Of a DNA stretch of 64,000 bases, positions 59,671 through 64,000 are shown in pieces. Source of the DNA: Lysobacterales bacterium. Lineage in GTDB: Bacteria > Pseudomonadota > Gammaproteobacteria > Xanthomonadales > Rhodanobacteraceae. Under the pieces are notes generated by a model, which saw only the letters and a program-made list of their open reading frames with translations, made no database searches and was not told the origin of the DNA. The DNA lies in NCBI GenBank assembly GCA_016721015.1, contig JADKJL010000013.1:281644-345643 (forward strand), given 5' to 3'. Position 1 is the first letter of the stretch; every line of letters begins with the position of its first letter. Position numbers and translations under genes: made by a program.

Positions 59671-60409
59671 CGAGGCATGATGGCAGTCGCCAAAAGTGTC
59701 TGCAATGACAGTGTTACCACGTTTTCTGCCATTAATCACTGCGGTCGATTCCTGCTTTCGGGGTAGAAGCTGAAGTTTCAGGACAGAAGTTTCAGCGAAG
59801 TTTCAGGACGAAGTTTCAGGACACCCACAATTCCAATAGGACGAAGTTTCAGGACACCCACAATTCCCAGCAGCACAGCGAAGTTTCAGGACACCCACAA
59901 TTCCAATGGGATAGTGAAGTTTCAGGACACCCACAATTCCAATGGGATAGTGGGCACCCACGAAGTTTCAGGACACCCACATTTCCAATGGGATAGTGGG
60001 TGTCCCGGATGTTGCCGGATGTTGAGCAGATATTTACTGGGTCAATTCAGATTTCGGCCGATGCTGGCGGCGCTGAGCCAACTCCTTCCTTTTGCCGAAG
60101 CGAGTTTTCGCGGCCTGGGCATCTCGGCAGATAGTGGGTGTCCCGGTTGTTGCCGGTTGTTGTGGGTTTCGGCCGATCGGTCGAGCGCCGAGCCAAATTT
60201 TACCTGTTGTCGATGCCAGTTTTCGGGGTCCGGGCATCTCGGCACATTGTGGGTGTCCCGGTTGTCTCCTTCTCCCGGTTGTCTCCTGCGGGTCAGATCA
60301 GCGGTCTTTCCGGCGCCAAAATCCGCGCCGTTCCGGGCTACCTGGCCACCCATAATGAATGTCGCTTCGGATCACTCAGCGGCCTGCGCGCGCAAGTCGC
60401 CGACGAGGA
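59671..60409. repeat. 739-bp repeat-filled gap: eight-copy array and two ~100-bp repeats
   Basis: GAAGTTTCAG starts at 59772, 59786, 59797, 59810, 59843, 59880, 59916 and 59962. The later five continue into GGACACCCACAATTCCAA (one reads CATTTCC) and the last reaches GGGTGTCCCGG, giving an inverted GACACCCAC...GTGGGTGTC hairpin. Two 100-bp repeats follow at 60052-60150 and 60167-60265, matching 57313-57412. No gene. It should contain the promoter of the GlxA-type regulator, which lies immediately downstream on the minus strand. Confidence 0.85.
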
Positions 60410-61720
60410 TCACTCGAACCCGCTGGCAAAAACGCGGTCGGTCGGAGGCGGAATGGCGCCGAACTCATAAGCGCCAATATCGCAACGTGCCCCCGCAATG
60501 CGTGACGCGCCGCGCTGATCCGTCGGCAATGCGAGAAGTTGGTTGTCGATGCAACCGACAGCGTCGTCGCTGGCGTCAATCGCCTCGCTGCCGGGCAGCA
60601 ATGCGTGGGTTGGCGTGGCTCCGCCATTGTTCTGCAGCGGACCCACCGTCGAGGCTGTGATGCCGCTCGCATTCTGCGGGTTGGTGATTTGGCAACCGGA
60701 TAGATTGCCGAAAAGACTCCGTGCCTGCGCGACGACCACGCCGGAACAGTCCGGACCGGCGTTGATCACGCCGCCGAAACCATTCCCCGCGATCAGCGTG
60801 TGATACATCATGAATGCCGCGTTGTACGCCGATAGCAAGCCGCCGCCATCGCCGCCGCTCATTCCATCGGCATCCGCTGTATTGGCCACGATCGACGCGT
60901 TCGACACAAACGCTTCGGCACCGGGCGTGTTCACTACGCCACCGCCGCTGTCGTTGGCGCTGTTGCCGCTGACGGTCGCGTCGATCAAGCGCATCCGTTG
61001 AGCATTGATCAGACCTCCGCCGAAGTTCGCCCGGTTTGCATACACGGTACTGTCCCTGATCGTCGTCATTACGCTCGAAAGGTAAAGGCCACCGCCATTG
61101 GTCGCGATGTTCGAGCGGACACTGGTGCGTATCAGCATCATCATCCCTGTGGCGTAGATACCGCCGCCAGAGTCGTCGGCTTCGTTCAGTTCAACGATGC
61201 AATCGGTCAAGGTCAGGGTTCCGGCGCCATAGATGCCACCGCCAAACGGAAACGGCAGACGGCGGTGGCCATTGCGAATCGTCACCCCTCCGATGTCCAG
61301 TGTCGAAAAGACATCGGTACGCAGTACGCCATCGAGCTGGTTGCCATTGATGATCGTGCTGGCAGCGCCGCCGCCAGTGATGCTGATGCGGTTTTCACCT
61401 GCGGCGGCCAACACATTGAGGTCGCCATCGGCTTCCCCAGACGGGTTGGCGATGGGCAGCGTCAAGAAATAAGTGCCCGCGGGCAAAGCGATCCGGATGA
61501 CGCCTGCAATCGATGTGTGGTTCGCTTGCATGATGGCAGCGCGCAGGGTGCAGACATTCGAGCTGGTATGGCAGTTGCCGTCTGCCGTGTTGTCGTCGAC
61601 CTCGTCGGCGACGCTGTTGACGTTGAACAGCACGTCGGCACGCGCCGCAATCCCGGTCGACAACATTCCCGTGGCCAACACGACGGCGGTGAACTGTCGG
61701 AAGGTGTGATTCGATTTCAT
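60410..61720 (-). CDS. Secreted right-handed beta-helix protein with GFE tail, copy 1
   Basis: 436 residues. Signal peptide 1-28 (FTAVVLATGMLSTGIAARAD). A LRAAIMQANHTS motif (Cys before it) opens the region, followed by repeated GGGIY/GGGLY turns (GGGIYGAGTLTLTDCIVELN, SGGGIYATGMMMLIRTSV, GGGLYLSSVMTTIRDSTVYA, NDSGGGVVNT), typical of parallel beta-helix rungs. The C-terminal choice-of-anchor Q-like region has GPLQNNGGATPTHALLPGSE and GARCDIGAYEFG. The last residues are DRVFASGFE. ATG 61720 follows AGGAAAG. Likely surface or extracellular; function unknown. Confidence 0.85.
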   Translation of the reverse strand: MKSNHTFRQFTAVVLATGMLSTGIAARADVLFNVNSVADEVDDNTADGNCHTSSNVCTLRAAIMQANHTSIAGVIRIALPAGTYFLTLPIANPSGEADGDLNVLAAAGENRISITGGGAASTIINGNQLDGVLRTDVFSTLDIGGVTIRNGHRRLPFPFGGGIYGAGTLTLTDCIVELNEADDSGGGIYATGMMMLIRTSVRSNIATNGGGLYLSSVMTTIRDSTVYANRANFGGGLINAQRMRLIDATVSGNSANDSGGGVVNTPGAEAFVSNASIVANTADADGMSGGDGGGLLSAYNAAFMMYHTLIAGNGFGGVINAGPDCSGVVVAQARSLFGNLSGCQITNPQNASGITASTVGPLQNNGGATPTHALLPGSEAIDASDDAVGCIDNQLLALPTDQRGASRIAGARCDIGAYEFGAIPPPTDRVFASGFE

Positions 61721-61815
61721 CGGCGCTTTCCTGTTGTGGCGGAGGATCGACCCTGTGCTTCCGCAGGGCTTGTCAAGGTTTGCTGGTTCAACGCTTTTGA
61801 TCGATTCATCACTGC

Positions 61816-63177
61816 TCAAGGCGCAACATCGAAGCCGCTGCCGAAGATGCGCTCGTTGACCGGCGGGATCGCGCCGTATTCGTAGGCGCCGACATCGCAG
61901 CGCATTCCGGCCGGTCGCGGTGCACCGCGCTGGTCGAAGTCGAGTCGAATGCCGATTTCGTCGACACAACCAAGGACGTCGCGCGTCGTGTCGATCGCCG
62001 CGCTGCCGGCCAGCAAGGCATGTGTCGGCGTTGGTCCTCCGTTGTCCTGCAACGGGCCGATCGAGTTCAACGCAACCAGGCCGCGTGCGGCCGTGCCATT
62101 GCCGCTATAGCTGCAACCCGACGTGGTTCCGAACAGGTTCCAGCCGTAGACCTCCAGCGGCCCATTGCAGTCGTCGTCGATCGGCGCATCCAGGATCGTG
62201 TTGCTCGCGATCAGCGAATTGACCACGATGAACCGCCCGTTCGTCGCCGCGATGAAGACGCCGCCGCCGATGCCGCCGTTCTGGTCGCGATCGTGGTCGG
62301 CGTCGTTATTGACCACCGACACGTTGTACAGCGCGGTGGTGGCCAGCGTGGCGTAGATGCCGCCACCATCGGTGTTGGCGACATTGGAGCTGATCGTGCT
62401 GTTGACGATGTAGGTGGTGGCGTGGGCATAGATGCCGCCGCCGCTGATACCGGCGCTGTTGCCGTGGATCGTGCTGCCACGGATCGTGTTGATGCCCGAC
62501 AGGGACAGGCCACCGCCCGCGAATGCCGCCTGGTTGTTGCGGATTATGCTGTCGATGATGTCCAGCCGCGCGCCGCTGCCGCTACCGCCTTCGCTGATGA
62601 CGCCGCCGCCACTGGATTCCGAACGGTTGTTCTCGACGATGCAGTTCGCGATCGTCAACTCGGCGAAATTCAGCAGTCCGCCGGCAAAGGAATTGATCCC
62701 GCCGCGGCGGCCGTTGCGCAGCGTCAGGCCTTCGATACGAGCAACGCGACCGGCAGCGAACTCCATGACGCGATCGGTCTGGTTGCCATCAATGAAGGTG
62801 CGGTCTGCGCCGGCACCGACAATCTGCAGGTACTGGTCGGGGCCCAGCGGTGTCGTGATGTTGAGGCCCCCGCTGGCTTCGCCATTGTCTCCATTTGGAT
62901 CGCTTCCGACCGGCGGCCCGAGCACGTAAACACCGACCGGCACGACGATCGTGATCACGCCCGCGGCGCTCAGGTGATTGGCCTGCATGATCGCCGCGCG
63001 CAGCGAGCAGTTGTTCGCGGCAGTACGACATTGCACGTCGCTGAAATTGATGTCGACGAGGTCTGCGGTGGTGTTCACGGTAAACAGGAAATCCGCGTGG
63101 GCCAGACCGGCAGCGGCGATCAGCAGGCCACCCATCAGGGCCTGCAGCGGATGGTGAGTGCGTCGGATCGGATTCAT
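61816..63177 (-). CDS. Secreted right-handed beta-helix protein with GFD tail, copy 2
   Basis: 453 residues, paralogue of the downstream gene: LRAAIMQANHLSAAGVITIV, then rungs GGGVISEGGSGSGARLDIID, GGGLSLSGINTIRGSTIHGN, SGGGIYAHATTYIVNSTISS and GGGIYATLATTALYNVSVVN. The choice-of-anchor Q-like region has GPLQDNGGPTPTHALLAGSA and MRCDVGAYEYGAIPPVNERI. It ends FGSGFDVAP. A signal peptide (ALMGGLLIAAAGLAHAD) precedes the mature protein. The two genes are on the same strand with a 95-bp gap, a tandem duplication. Confidence 0.85.
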   Translation of the reverse strand: MNPIRRTHHPLQALMGGLLIAAAGLAHADFLFTVNTTADLVDINFSDVQCRTAANNCSLRAAIMQANHLSAAGVITIVVPVGVYVLGPPVGSDPNGDNGEASGGLNITTPLGPDQYLQIVGAGADRTFIDGNQTDRVMEFAAGRVARIEGLTLRNGRRGGINSFAGGLLNFAELTIANCIVENNRSESSGGGVISEGGSGSGARLDIIDSIIRNNQAAFAGGGLSLSGINTIRGSTIHGNSAGISGGGIYAHATTYIVNSTISSNVANTDGGGIYATLATTALYNVSVVNNDADHDRDQNGGIGGGVFIAATNGRFIVVNSLIASNTILDAPIDDDCNGPLEVYGWNLFGTTSGCSYSGNGTAARGLVALNSIGPLQDNGGPTPTHALLAGSAAIDTTRDVLGCVDEIGIRLDFDQRGAPRPAGMRCDVGAYEYGAIPPVNERIFGSGFDVAP

Positions 63178-63587
63178 GGCTTATGTCCAAGGATTCGGCG
63201 GCAAGGCCTGATCGCGAAACGTGCAGGCTCTGCACCCAACCACAGGAAATGGCGGTAAATCCGGCCACGAGGTCACAACGCGTATAGGAAGTTCAAATGC
63301 CCTTTCCGGCCAGTCAGTCGGGTAGGTGGTGCCCCATCGCAAGCGCCGGTTCGGGAGCGGATCGGTCGTCTGTGAGTGGGATTTCGACAGGTTGAGGCCC
63401 GCCCTGCGTCGCCGTACGAAAGTTTCACGAGACGCACAATTCCAACGGGATAGTGGGTGTCCGGTTGTCGTCAAGTCCCAGTTGTTACGGGCGTGCCGCA
63501 GGATCATGCTTCGTTTCGCGTCACGCCCTTTCAGAGGGGCGAGCGTTGGTATCAACCAGGCCAGTCTAGTCAACGGAGGTCAGAGTC
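63178..63587. repeat. Gene-free 410 bp with one GTGGGTGTCC-type hairpin
   Basis: Bases 63418-63467 read GAAAGTTTCACGAGACGCAC and continue through AATTCCAACGGGATAGTGGG into TGTCCGGTTGT, a single diverged copy of the array unit at 59962. The rest holds promoters for the two divergent genes; none was assigned. Confidence 0.65.
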
Positions 63588-63965
63588 ATGTCGGATCCAG
63601 TGGGCCCCACAGCCGCTCAATCATTACCCGGCAACTGGACAGTTACCGGCCTCCAAACTGCGCCCGGCGACGATGGACGCACGCGCGTGGAAATCGTCAT
63701 CCGCGGCAAGGTCGAAGGTGTCGTCGACCGCGGCGGCGGAGTGGACCAACTGCGATTCTCGGTATGGGATGACGGCCAGGAACTGGATTTCAAAGTCGTC
63801 GACATACCGCTTGGCCGAAGTGGAGCCGTCACCGTGCGCCTCGGCTTCGATGGCCGCTACGCCATCGAAGCCGAGGGTATCGGCATTGCGATCACAGCAG
63901 GATCAGAAGCAAGCGGCGAACGTGTCTTCGACCTGGATCCGTTTTTCCCTGAAGCGGCCTCGTAG
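63588..63965 (+). CDS. Small protein of unknown function
   Basis: 125 residues, beta-rich and acidic, with no signal peptide and no Cys. Blocks: GNWTVTGLQTAPGDDGRTRV, FSVWDDGQELDFKVVDIPLG and VTVRLGFDGRYAIEAEGIGI. A good ribosome-binding site (GGAGG, ten bases before ATG 63588) and the balanced composition support a real gene. I do not recognise the family. The window ends 35 bp after its stop. Confidence 0.6.
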   Translation: MSDPVGPTAAQSLPGNWTVTGLQTAPGDDGRTRVEIVIRGKVEGVVDRGGGVDQLRFSVWDDGQELDFKVVDIPLGRSGAVTVRLGFDGRYAIEAEGIGIAITAGSEASGERVFDLDPFFPEAAS

Positions 63966-64000
63966 ACGCGAATCGAGGCATCCAGTGTGATCGTGTGATC

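Noticed and set aside
59772..60010. CRISPR array
   Set aside because: Units are nested and of unequal length, the intervals are not unique spacers, and no cas genes are present.

Overview
The window is about 64 kb of GC-rich chromosome from a gammaproteobacterium, most likely of the order Lysobacterales (Xanthomonadales), family Rhodanobacteraceae or a close relative. The evidence is the order tpiA-secG-tRNA-Leu-nuoA to nuoN, the DUF2069/wrbA pair, a CadC-like winged-helix regulator with a large TPR domain, dense palindromic intergenic repeats, and several secreted proteins ending in a short (V/I)F-x-x-GF(D/E) tail. There are no rRNA genes, no CRISPR array and no complete prophage. The assignment is inferred from gene content and style, not from a database search.

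Layout. 1-5.2 kb: the end of an M19 dipeptidase, a secreted two-repeat protein and a giant winged-helix/TPR regulator whose last codons are replaced by an IS630-family insertion (5158-6279). 6.4-9.8 kb: a minus-strand accessory islet with a frameshifted RES-domain gene, a MazE/MazF pair and a class II Fic protein, ending at a tRNA-Pro(CGG). 10.2-13.8 kb: hisS, a histidine ammonia-lyase-like gene and a Rieske ferredoxin, joined by ATGA overlaps. 13.9-14.4 kb: a cluster of REP palindromes. 14.5-36.6 kb: housekeeping and metabolic genes (single-domain asparaginase, acyl-CoA dehydrogenase, wrbA, YihY, two TlpA-like thioredoxins, PHB depolymerase, pyrC, yidD, a DksA-like protein, glmM, a 2OG-Fe oxygenase, tandem GT-C-like membrane proteins, an acyltransferase, a class V aminotransferase, an SDR, tpiA).

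36.6-52.6 kb: secG, tRNA-Leu(GAG) and the complete 14-gene respiratory complex I operon. Most nuo junctions are tight or overlapping, but four carry inserted repeats or hairpins: D-E and F-G have palindromes with heptamer-repeat arms, E-F has a REP plus a terminator-like hairpin, and L-M has a 250-bp element with inverted ends.

52.6-64 kb: a minus-strand group (periplasmic helical protein, folE2, ferredoxin-reductase-like flavoprotein) divergent from a cysteine-rich HTH regulator; an AI-2E family permease; a GlxA-type regulator with a periplasmic metal-binding/DJ-1 fusion; two tandem secreted beta-helix proteins; and a small unknown gene. The gaps here are filled by a dispersed GTGGGTGTCC-type repeat family, including an eight-copy array at 59772-60010.

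The most unusual items are the complex I operon interrupted by three repeat types, the hisS-ammonia-lyase-Rieske coupling (the lyase has an insertion of about 60 residues), the shared C-terminal GFD/GFE tail, the metal-binding/DJ-1 fusion with its GlxA regulator, and three genes broken or shifted at short homopolymers (RES gene, DksA-like gene, IS630 transposase).
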